Source: Bacillota bacterium
Lineage (GTDB): Bacteria > Bacillota > Clostridia > Lachnospirales > Lachnospiraceae
Assembly: GCA_023389295.1 (NCBI GenBank)
Contig: JAEWEO010000141.1
Span: forward strand, 1 to 10,349
Length of the DNA stretch: 10,349 bases
Reading direction: 5' to 3'
The translations under genes and the position numbers were made by a program. The first letter of the stretch is position 1. The number at the start of each line of letters is the position of its first letter. The notes under the pieces are model-generated. The model was not told the DNA's origin. It did no database searches and was given only the letters and a program-made list of their open reading frames with translations. Below are positions 1 through 5,246 of the stretch, piece by piece.

Positions 1-45
1 TGCAGTTAATAGGTTTTGATAGGTTTTGCTTTGTTGGAAATCCAT
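1..45 (-). CDS. N-terminal fragment of a leftward gene, possibly rubrerythrin/ferritin-like
   Basis: Only the first 15 codons are present; the gene runs off the left edge. The minus-strand reading is MDFQQSKTYQNLLTA, starting with ATG at 45-43 and preceded by AGGAGG four bases upstream. The pattern 'short acidic start, S-K/Q-T, N-L, A' resembles the N-terminus of clostridial rubrerythrin-family di-iron proteins, which protect anaerobes against peroxide, but 15 residues are too few for a firm family call. An alternative ATG at 49-47 in another frame sits directly against the Shine-Dalgarno and is less likely. It lies on the same strand as the downstream-numbered DUF2935 gene, with about 165 bases between them. 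Confidence 0.45.
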   Translation of the reverse strand, partial: MDFQQSKTYQNLLTA

Positions 46-209
46 ACATCCTCCTATGAAACTAAACCGTGGATACAATCTGTTATATCATATGAGAATG
101 AAACCACATTTATGAGATATGAAATAATATAAAAATACTATTGCTCATAAGGAGGAAAATTTGTTAATGCAAAGATATATTTATTAATATTTCGTATTGG
201 ATACCAACA
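46..209. other. Intergenic stretch before the leftward partial gene
   Basis: This 164-base AT-rich gap must hold the promoter of the partial leftward gene, but no convincing -35/-10 pair was found. On the plus strand a strong Shine-Dalgarno (GGAGG at 151-155) leads only to a TTG/ATG frame that stops at 185-187. No clear terminator hairpin follows the DUF2935 stop at 210-212. Confidence 0.4.
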
Positions 210-1049
210 CTAAGTCTCTACCCTTGGACTGGTTGGATCACATTCAGGTTTTCGCACGGTTTTTGTAGTCTTAGATAACTTTAGTAAATAATAGCATTCT
301 TCTCTTACCATATGATCAGCCATGAGTGGCATTAAAGTCCCCAATACTCTGGAGTCTAATCTCTGATCCCGGAGGTTTTCAAGAAATTCAATAAAATTTG
401 TAATAGCTAATTTAACCTGATCGTTAAACCGTTCCAATGCGGCAAAATCCATCATTTGTGTTCGCAAATAGCCATTAAATAGGAGTGATTTTAGATATAG
501 ATCTTGGAACAGGACCTCAAATTTATAGGATTGGTCGATATAATCCTTTTCAACAAGGTCTAAGGATGAGGAGAGGGTAGACGCGTGGCCGATGGCATCG
601 GATAGCCAAAGCATATGATAATGAAGAGGGTGCGTGATTGGTTCCTGCTCATTCATGATTGCTGTTAGTATTAAGATGTATTCCTCTAGCTCATTTAGCA
701 TATCGTTAAAGAAGGATGAAGATAAGTGAGACTTTAAATCGGAGGTTAGGGACATGGACAATAATTCAAGCTTAAATTCTCTCAGACGATAAGCTGTTTC
801 TAAGGCCTTTTGATTTAGTTCGAAAAGTTCACTAGCTTCCAACTTTTTATGGGACTGTTCTAATAACTGGTCAAAAATTAGTATAAATTCCTGAGCTAAT
901 AATATATATTCTGTTTCTGTTGGAGCAAGTGAAAAGAATATAAAACGTGAATGATCGCCTAGAATCTGAAGCCAAAATTGATGTTCAAATAGGTTTGTAT
1001 CGAATAGAGCCATTTTAATTCGTTCTGTTTCTACGAGGTTTGATTCCAC
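210..1049 (-). CDS. DUF2935 family protein (two-repeat helical bundle)
   Basis: The protein has 279 residues. The start is GTG at 1049-1047, supported by GGAG eight bases upstream on the minus strand. It shows the signature of DUF2935 twice. The first repeat opens with EHQFWLQILGDHSRFI (residues 22-37), the second with HPLHYHMLWLSDAIGHA (140-156). Near the C-terminus, ADHMVREECYYL (244-255) is the typical closing His/Glu helix. The rest is almost entirely predicted helix, with no signal peptide or membrane span, so the protein is likely cytosolic. Family members in Bacilli and Clostridia are usually unnamed; some have been labelled spore-coat-like because of a structural-genomics annotation. 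The paired His and Glu residues suggest a ferritin-like metal site, but this is inference. The polar tail after about residue 260 is not conserved-looking. The gene appears monocistronic, because the upstream yitT gene has its own terminator. Confidence 0.85.
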   Translation of the reverse strand: MESNLVETERIKMALFDTNLFEHQFWLQILGDHSRFIFFSLAPTETEYILLAQEFILIFDQLLEQSHKKLEASELFELNQKALETAYRLREFKLELLSMSLTSDLKSHLSSSFFNDMLNELEEYILILTAIMNEQEPITHPLHYHMLWLSDAIGHASTLSSSLDLVEKDYIDQSYKFEVLFQDLYLKSLLFNGYLRTQMMDFAALERFNDQVKLAITNFIEFLENLRDQRLDSRVLGTLMPLMADHMVREECYYLLKLSKTTKTVRKPECDPTSPRVET

Positions 1050-1079
1050 AATGATATCTCCATGAAAATTTGCTCATAA

Positions 1080-1100
1080 AAGTATATGCAAGGTATACTT
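1080..1100. promoter_or_regulatory. Candidate operator dyad upstream of the DUF2935 gene
   Basis: AAGTATA (1080-1086) and TATACTT (1094-1100) form a perfect 7-bp inverted repeat with a 7-base spacer. It ends 30 bases upstream of the GTG start, inside the only stretch that can hold this gene's promoter, since a terminator closes the preceding gene. The size and symmetry fit a dimeric repressor site, but no specific regulator is recognised. Confidence 0.35.
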
Positions 1101-1140
1101 GAATTAGGTGGCTTTTATTGATTTCTATCATAGGTCTTAT

Positions 1141-1191
1141 AAAAAGAAAAAGGATAAGCCTTCGGTGAATAGAACCGAAACGCTTATCCTT
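1141..1191 (-). terminator. Intrinsic terminator of the yitT-family gene
   Basis: The arms AAGGATAAGC (1150-1159) and GCTTATCCTT (1182-1191) pair perfectly over 10 bp. An inner stem TTCGGT/ACCGAA (1161-1166/1174-1179) extends the hairpin to about 16 bp with a short internal loop. Read on the minus strand the hairpin is followed by TTTCTTTTT (1149-1141), the U-tract expected for leftward termination, 22 bases past the yitT stop. Confidence 0.85.
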
Positions 1192-1212
1192 ATATAAAAA
1201 ATTAAGTATTTT

Positions 1213-2076
1213 TTAAACTCGAAAGCCTCTACCGATAATTTCACTTGTATTCGTAATCAAGATAAACGCATCTGGATCAGCCTGTCTAATGTATTTTCTA
1301 AGGTTTACGGCCTGCGATCGATTCATGACTGTAAGGATGATTTTTTTATTTTTATCCGTAAAAGCACCCTTAGCATCAAAGACGGTAGCACTACGATGTA
1401 TATTTTTCAGAATATAATCACAAATAGGTTTTGGATCTTCACAGATAATAGTAAAGTATTTATTTAAATTTAGATTCTCAATTACTGTATCTACTAAAGT
1501 AGATTTAATAAAGAGACCAAGGATTGAGAATAGACCTGTGGTTATTCCGAATACGGGGAAGGTTAGCATTGTTAAGAAAAAATCACTTATTAATAAAGCA
1601 CGACCAATGTCAAGATTGCTGTATTTCTTAAGTAGCATGGCTATGATATCCGTACCACCGGTAGATGCACCTATATTAAATAAGATTGCTGCACCAACGG
1701 AGGGCAATAATACTGCAAAAGCCAACTCAAGAACCGGCTCATTGGTTAAGGGTTTATCAATGGGGATGATAATCTCTAATACTCGCAAGGAGAGTGATAA
1801 CAAGAAACTACCATATACGGTTCTATTACCAAAACTGCGACCAAGAAAGAGATATCCAATTACTAAAAGAATGGCGTTAATTATTAAGACAATAGTTCCG
1901 GAACTGATACTGGGGCCGGCCAATTTGCTAATAATGATGGCTGCACCTGTTACACCGCCTATTGAGAAATTATTTGGGAATTTGAAAAAGTATACACCGA
2001 ATACCACAAGCATAACACCCACGGTTATTAAGGAATATTCTTTGAGCCATTGCTTTGCTTTATTGTTTACTTCCAC
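1213..2076 (-). CDS. YitT family membrane protein with DUF2179 domain
   Basis: The protein has 287 residues, the normal length for YitT/YpjC/YqfU-type proteins. Five or six hydrophobic segments cover about residues 14-33, 37-52, 60-78, 86-104, 116-137 and 158-190. They include the family-typical PNNFSIGGVTGAAII (34-48) and the loop GASTGGTDIIAMLLKKYS (136-153). The soluble C-terminal part (about 205-287) is a DUF2179 domain ending in the characteristic NTSEIIGRGF (276-285). The protein acts in the cytoplasmic membrane; its substrate is not established, and the DUF2179 half is thought to be a ligand-binding or regulatory cytosolic domain. The start is GTG at 2076-2074. AAGGAGG lies upstream, but its spacing of about 12 bases is longer than usual. 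The gene has its own promoter (2126-2154) and terminator, so it is probably a single-gene unit, divergent from the RNA candidate at 2236. Confidence 0.9.
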   Translation of the reverse strand: MEVNNKAKQWLKEYSLITVGVMLVVFGVYFFKFPNNFSIGGVTGAAIIISKLAGPSISSGTIVLIINAILLVIGYLFLGRSFGNRTVYGSFLLSLSLRVLEIIIPIDKPLTNEPVLELAFAVLLPSVGAAILFNIGASTGGTDIIAMLLKKYSNLDIGRALLISDFFLTMLTFPVFGITTGLFSILGLFIKSTLVDTVIENLNLNKYFTIICEDPKPICDYILKNIHRSATVFDAKGAFTDKNKKIILTVMNRSQAVNLRKYIRQADPDAFILITNTSEIIGRGFRV

Positions 2077-2125
2077 TTTGTAAAAAATCCTCCTTAGATT
2101 TAATAATCTTTCGTATCACTTCAAA

Positions 2126-2154
2126 AGTATGAGCCTACTTGATTAAAAAGTCAA
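2126..2154 (-). promoter_or_regulatory. Sigma-A-type promoter of the yitT-family gene
   Basis: On the minus strand, TTGACT (2154-2149) is followed after exactly 17 bases by CATACT (2131-2126). The -35 matches the consensus at five of six positions and the -10 at four. Transcription would start near 2119, about 40 bases before the GTG start. Confidence 0.6.
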
Positions 2155-2200
2155 TAGTTACCTAAAGTTTCAAAAAATTCAATAAAAATCTAAATTTTTA

Positions 2201-2229
2201 TTAAAATATGGTAAAAAGTGTTTTACAAT
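2201..2229 (+). promoter_or_regulatory. Candidate promoter of the structured RNA
   Basis: TACAAT (2224-2229, five of six) is preceded after 17 bases by TTAAAA (2201-2206, four of six). The predicted start near 2235-2237 falls just before the structured segment. It is arranged back-to-back with the yitT promoter, with about 47 bases between the two -35 elements. Confidence 0.4.
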
Positions 2230-2235
2230 GTTCCG

Positions 2236-2440
2236 CAAAAGCGTGTTTTAGGGCAAATTATTCAAATAACATCACTGGATATTACGTTCATAAATGGAAC
2301 GGACCTATCAAGTCTGTCGTCTAATCATTGTAAAGAAAAAAAACTGCGGCATTCTTGGCTGTACAATGATTGTATCAACAAGAAAAAGACAGTTAAATAA
2401 TTTGCTCTATCATAGGGGCTGTCTACGGACGGCCTCTTTT
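2236..2440 (+). ncRNA. Candidate structured RNA (sRNA or attenuated leader), no known family recognised
   Basis: This 205-base stretch folds by eye into nested stems. A long-range closing stem pairs TAGGGCAAATTATT (2249-2262) with AATAATTTGCTCTA (2396-2409): 14 bp with one G-U. Inside are a hairpin CGTTC/GAACG (2285-2289/2297-2301, 7-base loop) and a 10-bp perfect stem AATCATTGTA/TACAATGATT (2323-2332/2362-2371) whose 29-base loop contains an A-run and CTGCGGC. The second of these is enclosed by CTGTC/GACAG (2314-2318/2388-2392). A terminator follows at once. The only open frame on this strand (2218-2400, GTG start, 60 codons) lacks a Shine-Dalgarno and looks like no protein, so I call the region non-coding. 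No T-box, c-di-GMP, TPP, SAM, lysine, 6S, tmRNA or SRP signature was recognised. It could be a free-standing sRNA of about 200 nt or a leader for the acetyltransferase gene 270 bases on. Confidence 0.5.
2414..2440 (+). terminator. Intrinsic terminator with UACG tetraloop
   Basis: AGGGGCTGTC (2414-2423) pairs with GACGGCCTCT (2428-2437) over all 10 positions, two of them G-U. The loop is TACG closed by C-G, a member of the very stable cUNCGg class. The T-tract is short (TTTT, 2437-2440). It closes the structured RNA. Its left arm contains CTGTC, which could instead pair with GACAG at 2388-2392. Confidence 0.75.
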
Positions 2441-2462
2441 CATAAACTGTAGATGGTAAATA

Positions 2463-2522
2463 ATACCTTAATAAAGTTTTAATAATAAATAGGTGGGAAA
2501 TTATACCCTAATAGGGTTTTTT
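2463..2522 (+). repeat. Two similar palindromic boxes 40 bp apart, the second terminator-like
   Basis: ATACCTTAATAAAGTTTT (2463-2480) and ATACCCTAATAGGGTTTT (2503-2520) match at 15 of 18 positions. Each is a dyad around a central AAT: ACCCT/AGGGT is perfect in the second box, and ACCTT/AAAGT has one mismatch in the first. The second box is followed by a T-run to 2522, so its RNA could act as a weak terminator. The pair spacing of 40 bp, close to four helical turns, is also what a cooperative repressor site would show. Confidence 0.4.
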
Positions 2523-2598
2523 ATATTACAATGAAAAAGAAACAAGCGAGTATTCCATTCGTGGTATAAGATTATTTACTTCGGAAAGGAATGTTGTA

Positions 2599-2655
2599 AT
2601 GAGGAAAATAATTTTTTTATTTTCCATGAGTTTATCTTATATTAGTTTAAAATAG
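2599..2655 (+). CDS. Possible 18-codon leader peptide
   Basis: The frame ATG 2599 to TAG 2653-2655 encodes MRKIIFLFSMSLSYISLK, a basic start followed by a hydrophobic stretch. AAAGGA lies at 2585-2590, eight bases upstream. It sits 57 bases before the acetyltransferase start. A 9-bp perfect inverted repeat, GGAAAATAA/TTATTTTCC (2603-2611/2617-2625), lies inside the frame. It could be a translated leader, a small hydrophobic peptide, the stub of a lost signal peptide, or chance in AT-rich DNA. I do not recognise it. Confidence 0.2.
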   Translation: MRKIIFLFSMSLSYISLK

Positions 2656-2711
2656 GCAATTCAAGGGAAAATTATAAATAAGTTTGTAAAATGCAGAAAG
2701 AAGGATGTAGT

Positions 2712-3575
2712 ATGGTTGTTAAAGAATATGATAATGCCCGAAAGTTTCTAGAAGAATATGAAACCACAATGTTAGAACGAGAAGCCGTCAGCCAACTCAT
2801 ATTGTACAATGCATATCAGAGCCGTAATAATAATATAACAAGGCAAGGGATATTTGGTGCTGTTACAGCAGAGGAGGGGGTAATACTACTTTACTGTAAT
2901 ATCCTGCCACATAATTTGGTCATCTATGTTGCAAAAGAAGACCATGCCATTTCTGCTGCAGCTTATCTTGCTGATTACTTAGGAAGTAACAATGTAATAA
3001 TAAACGGAATTAATGCCAGATTGAATATTTGTCATAGCTTTATCGAGCAATATAAAAAATATTTCAACTGTACCTTTGTAGAAAGACTTGGTATGGATAT
3101 TATGGAAATTAGAACGGTATATGATATTAAACCTGCAGAAGGTTACCAGAGATTGGCTAACGGGAAGGATTTGAAGCTTATCGCTGATTGGATGATAGAA
3201 TTTCAGATCGAAGCTTTAAGAAGTGAAATGGACTATGAAGCAGCTCTAAAAAAGGCAAGTAAATATATAGACGAAGAAAGAATTTATCTCTATGAGAATG
3301 AAGAAGGTATTGTTGTGACTATGGCCATTGCAGCGAGAAAACTTTTGCATGGTATGGCTATAACCTATGTGTTTACCCCGGAAGAGTTTCGTGGTAAGGG
3401 CTATGCAGCAGCTAATATGTTTTATCTGAGTAGAGTTTTATTAGAGGATGGCTATGAATTTTGCACCTTATTTGTTGATAAGAATAATCCTCTCTCCAAC
3501 CGGGCTTATGAGAAGGTTGGTTATACTATTTTAGAGGATAATTACGAATATAATTTAATTATGGCAGAAGAATAA
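2712..3575 (+). CDS. GNAT family N-acetyltransferase
   Basis: From the chosen start the protein has 287 residues. ATG 2712 is preferred over the ATG at 2691 because AGAAGGA lies six bases before it, while 2691 has no Shine-Dalgarno. The C-terminal half is a GNAT fold. The beta-strand 4 region AITYVFTPEEFRGKGYAAANMFYLSR (about residues 216-241) carries the R/Q-x-x-G-x-G/A acetyl-CoA pyrophosphate loop (RGKGYA). It is followed by TLFVDKNNPLSNRAYEKVGY (about 252-271), the usual strand 5/helix 4 signature with Asn and Tyr. The N-terminal half (about 1-140) is not a recognised motif but has the length and style of the degenerate N-terminal domain seen in tandem GNAT proteins. The protein should be cytosolic and use acetyl-CoA; its acceptor is unknown. 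The gene lies alone, after a region with terminators and palindromes. Directly after its stop begins a VTC gene fragment in the same frame, so the 3' end may mark a rearrangement junction. Confidence 0.85.
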   Translation: MVVKEYDNARKFLEEYETTMLEREAVSQLILYNAYQSRNNNITRQGIFGAVTAEEGVILLYCNILPHNLVIYVAKEDHAISAAAYLADYLGSNNVIINGINARLNICHSFIEQYKKYFNCTFVERLGMDIMEIRTVYDIKPAEGYQRLANGKDLKLIADWMIEFQIEALRSEMDYEAALKKASKYIDEERIYLYENEEGIVVTMAIAARKLLHGMAITYVFTPEEFRGKGYAAANMFYLSRVLLEDGYEFCTLFVDKNNPLSNRAYEKVGYTILEDNYEYNLIMAEE

Positions 3576-3719
3576 TTGGTATTAGACTTCTATAAAGTTA
3601 TCAGAAGCCGATTACTAAAAATAGCTGCCCTAGATAAAAATGTTGATGAGAACGGTAGCTATCGTATTCGAAGTCTATATTTTGATAACATCTACGATAA
3701 AGCTTTGCGTGAAAAGTAA
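3576..3719 (+). pseudogene. Internal fragment of a VTC-domain (polyphosphate polymerase-like) gene
   Basis: Reading from the first base after the acetyltransferase stop, 47 codons are open to TAA 3717-3719. They contain FYKVIRSRLLKIAALDK (3588-3638) and then NGSYRIRSLYFDNIYDKA (3651-3704). This is the conserved early part of bacterial VTC-domain proteins: a helix ending in R-S-R-L, the DKNVDENG turn, and the basic strand Y-R-I-R-S-L-Y-F-D-N, whose Arg residues bind polyphosphate or nucleotide in the family. There is no start codon or ribosome binding site, about 20 N-terminal residues are missing, and the remaining roughly 200 residues are absent. The frame stops exactly where the family would continue (ALREK, then a conserved basic tract). 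The fragment is therefore dead. Intact homologues usually stand in an operon with a DUF4956 membrane protein and a CotH-like protein, whose tail follows here. Confidence 0.75.
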
Positions 3720-3940
3720 ATATGCCAAACTTCCCAGGAGGTAACGCAGGCAAAGATACATCAACCATGCCAACCATGCCAGGAGGTAACGTAGGTAGAG
3801 AGGATTTGTTTGGAAATCAAGAAATCAATTCGCAAGTGATAAAGAGTAATCTTATTGAAATTGCAGTGATTATTGGTATCGCTGTTTTTGGAGTAGTATT
3901 TGTAAGTTTATTTCATCGTAGAAAATACCGTGCTAGATGA
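3719..3940 (+). pseudogene. C-terminal remnant of a CotH-like surface/spore protein
   Basis: The frame encodes 72 residues from ATG 3722. It has a Pro/Gly/Asn-rich part with two PGGN units, one hydrophobic span LIEIAVIIGIAVFGVVFVSLF (about residues 45-65), and a basic end HRRKYRAR. This is the usual tail of clostridial CotH-kinase-family proteins: MPGGN-type low complexity, one C-terminal membrane anchor, and a positive stop-transfer. The whole CotH kinase domain is missing. There is no proper ribosome binding site before ATG 3722, and the upstream frame closes at 3710-3712, so expression is doubtful. The two PGGN units are encoded by related DNA 45 bases apart (from 3722 and 3767), sharing CCAGGAGGTAACG. 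The junction with the VTC fragment lies near 3711-3721. A small stand-alone membrane peptide cannot be excluded. Confidence 0.65.
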
Positions 3941-3984
3941 AAGAGAGTTCTTCTTAGTTTTTAGTAATATAAGAGAAAAAATGT

Positions 3985-4031
3985 AAAAAAGCTTAGTAAC
4001 TAATGTCTATTAGAAGTTGCTAGGCTTTTTT
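3985..4031 (+). terminator. Long-stem intrinsic terminator after the CotH remnant
   Basis: The left arm at 3985-4001 and the right arm at 4015-4031 pair at all 17 positions, 15 Watson-Crick and two G-U. A further AAT/ATT pairing lies in the loop. The right arm ends in GGCTTTTTT. The A-run at the left base means it may also work leftward. It was presumably the terminator of the original VTC-DUF4956-CotH operon. Confidence 0.85.
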
Positions 4032-4163
4032 ATATACATTAGTAATTAAGTGGGACTTCTGATACAAAATCTTGCATTTATAATCTGTGAATAGTAAAAT
4101 AAATGAAAAGATACAAGAATATAGAAGTTCAAACAACCTAAGTTTAGCTAAAAGGAATATCAG

Positions 4164-4192
4164 TTAATACTATCGCTTGTTATAGGTATAAA
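4164..4192 (+). promoter_or_regulatory. Candidate promoter of the oxidoreductase gene
   Basis: TTAATA (4164-4169, four of six) and TATAAA (4187-4192, five of six) are spaced by 17 bases. The predicted start near 4199 leaves a leader of only about 19 bases, just enough for the AAAGGAG at 4205-4211. The spacer carries a short dyad, CTAT/ATAG. Confidence 0.45.
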
Positions 4193-4217
4193 ATAAATAA
4201 TAGAAAAGGAGTTAATT

Positions 4218-5204
4218 ATGGATAAGATCAGATGGGGAATTATTGGTGCGGGTAACATATCGATAAAGTTTGCAACAGCTTTAAGTGCTCTTGACGATGT
4301 TGAAATAGCAGCAGTTGCTTCGAGAGATAGGAATAGAGGAGAGAAGTTTGCAGAGCACTTTCATATAAAAAAAGTATATACAGATTATGAAGCGTTAGCA
4401 AAAGATACAGAGATCGATGTAGTTTATATCGGAACACCTCATACCGAGCATAAAACGAATTCAGCACTATGTATCAAAAACAAAAAGGCGGTTCTTTGTG
4501 AGAAACCATTTACGGTTAATCTAAAAGATAGTGAATATCTCGTCTCATTGGCAAATGAACATAATGTATTTTTGATGGAAGCTATGTGGACTAAGTTCTT
4601 ACCTACTACACTTACCGTTAAGCAATGGATTCAGGAGAAGCTGATTGGTGACCTTCGTTACATTAGCAGTTCTTTTGGATATCATGCGGATTTTGATATT
4701 ACCAGTAGAATCTATGATCCTAATCTAGGCGGTGGAGCTCTATTAGATGTTGGTGTCTATCCGATTGCTTATACCATAGATTTGATGGGTAAGCTTCCGG
4801 ATCAGGTTAGCAGTAGTGCTTACCTTGGGAAAAGTGGAATAGATGAGATGAATGTAATAGCAATGTGTTTTAAGGAAGGGGTTATGGCAGATTTGAGTTC
4901 TGCTATTTGTGCCAACACTTCTAATGAAGCAGTACTTGTAGGTGAAAAAGGAAAGATTGTTGTTCCAAACTTTTGGAATGCACAAAAAGCAGTAGCATAT
5001 GATGACGCTGGTAACGTAATTGCATCGTTTCATAGCCCTTTTAAAGCAAACGGTTATGAATATGAAGCGGCAGAAGTAAATCGCTGTTTAAGAGAAGGGA
5101 AGAAAGAAAGCGACAGACTTCCGCTAAAGGATACGCTTGATATTATGAGGCTTATGGATTCTATGAGAGCGGAGTGGGGACTAGTCTATCCGCAGGAACA
5201 ATAG
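4218..5204 (+). CDS. Gfo/Idh/MocA family NAD(P)-dependent oxidoreductase
   Basis: The protein has 328 residues, normal for the family. ATG 4218 follows AAAGGAG by six bases. The N-terminal Rossmann domain begins RWGIIGAGNISIKFATAL (residues 5-22), with the G-x-G-x-x-x-x-x-F dinucleotide motif and AVASRDRNRG after strand 2. The E-K-P motif lies at 95-97 (CEKPF), with Lys96 the expected catalytic residue. The C-terminal domain has RIYDPNLGGGALLDVGVYPI (164-183), in which Asp177 and Tyr181 occupy the D-x-G-x-x-x-Y/H active-site position. This sub-pattern is that of the trans-dihydrodiol dehydrogenase/xylose dehydrogenase-like branch, so a sugar or inositol-like polyol is the likely substrate; the exact one cannot be read from the sequence. 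The protein is cytosolic. No sugar transporter or kinase lies beside it, so the context does not name a pathway. The next gene starts 42 bases downstream without a visible terminator. Confidence 0.9.
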   Translation: MDKIRWGIIGAGNISIKFATALSALDDVEIAAVASRDRNRGEKFAEHFHIKKVYTDYEALAKDTEIDVVYIGTPHTEHKTNSALCIKNKKAVLCEKPFTVNLKDSEYLVSLANEHNVFLMEAMWTKFLPTTLTVKQWIQEKLIGDLRYISSSFGYHADFDITSRIYDPNLGGGALLDVGVYPIAYTIDLMGKLPDQVSSSAYLGKSGIDEMNVIAMCFKEGVMADLSSAICANTSNEAVLVGEKGKIVVPNFWNAQKAVAYDDAGNVIASFHSPFKANGYEYEAAEVNRCLREGKKESDRLPLKDTLDIMRLMDSMRAEWGLVYPQEQ

Positions 5205-5246
5205 AGTAATGGATAAATATTTATCACGAGGATTGTGGAGGTAATC

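Noticed and set aside
149..187. Strong Shine-Dalgarno (AAGGAGG) on the plus strand followed by TTG/ATG
   Set aside because: The frame closes after at most eight codons. It may be a relic of a lost gene start, but nothing more can be supported.
1538..2083. 181-codon open frame on the plus strand, antisense to the yitT-family gene
   Set aside because: It lies wholly on the opposite strand of a clear membrane-protein gene, has no ribosome binding site and its product is a low-quality Lys/Pro/Thr-rich mix.
2218..2400. 60-codon frame with a GTG start on the plus strand
   Set aside because: There is no Shine-Dalgarno, the GTG lies inside the likely promoter, the product resembles nothing, and the DNA is better explained by nested RNA stems.
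2531..2569. 12-codon ATG frame (MKKKQASIPFVV)
   Set aside because: It has no ribosome binding site and follows a T-run and terminator-like hairpin; likely chance.
4240..4467. 75-codon minus-strand frame inside the oxidoreductase gene
   Set aside because: It is a shadow of a well-supported gene on the other strand, with no start signals of its own.
4743..5033. 96-codon minus-strand frame inside the oxidoreductase gene
   Set aside because: It is a Cys/Ile/Tyr-rich antisense product without a ribosome binding site, overlapping conserved MocA-type coding sequence.
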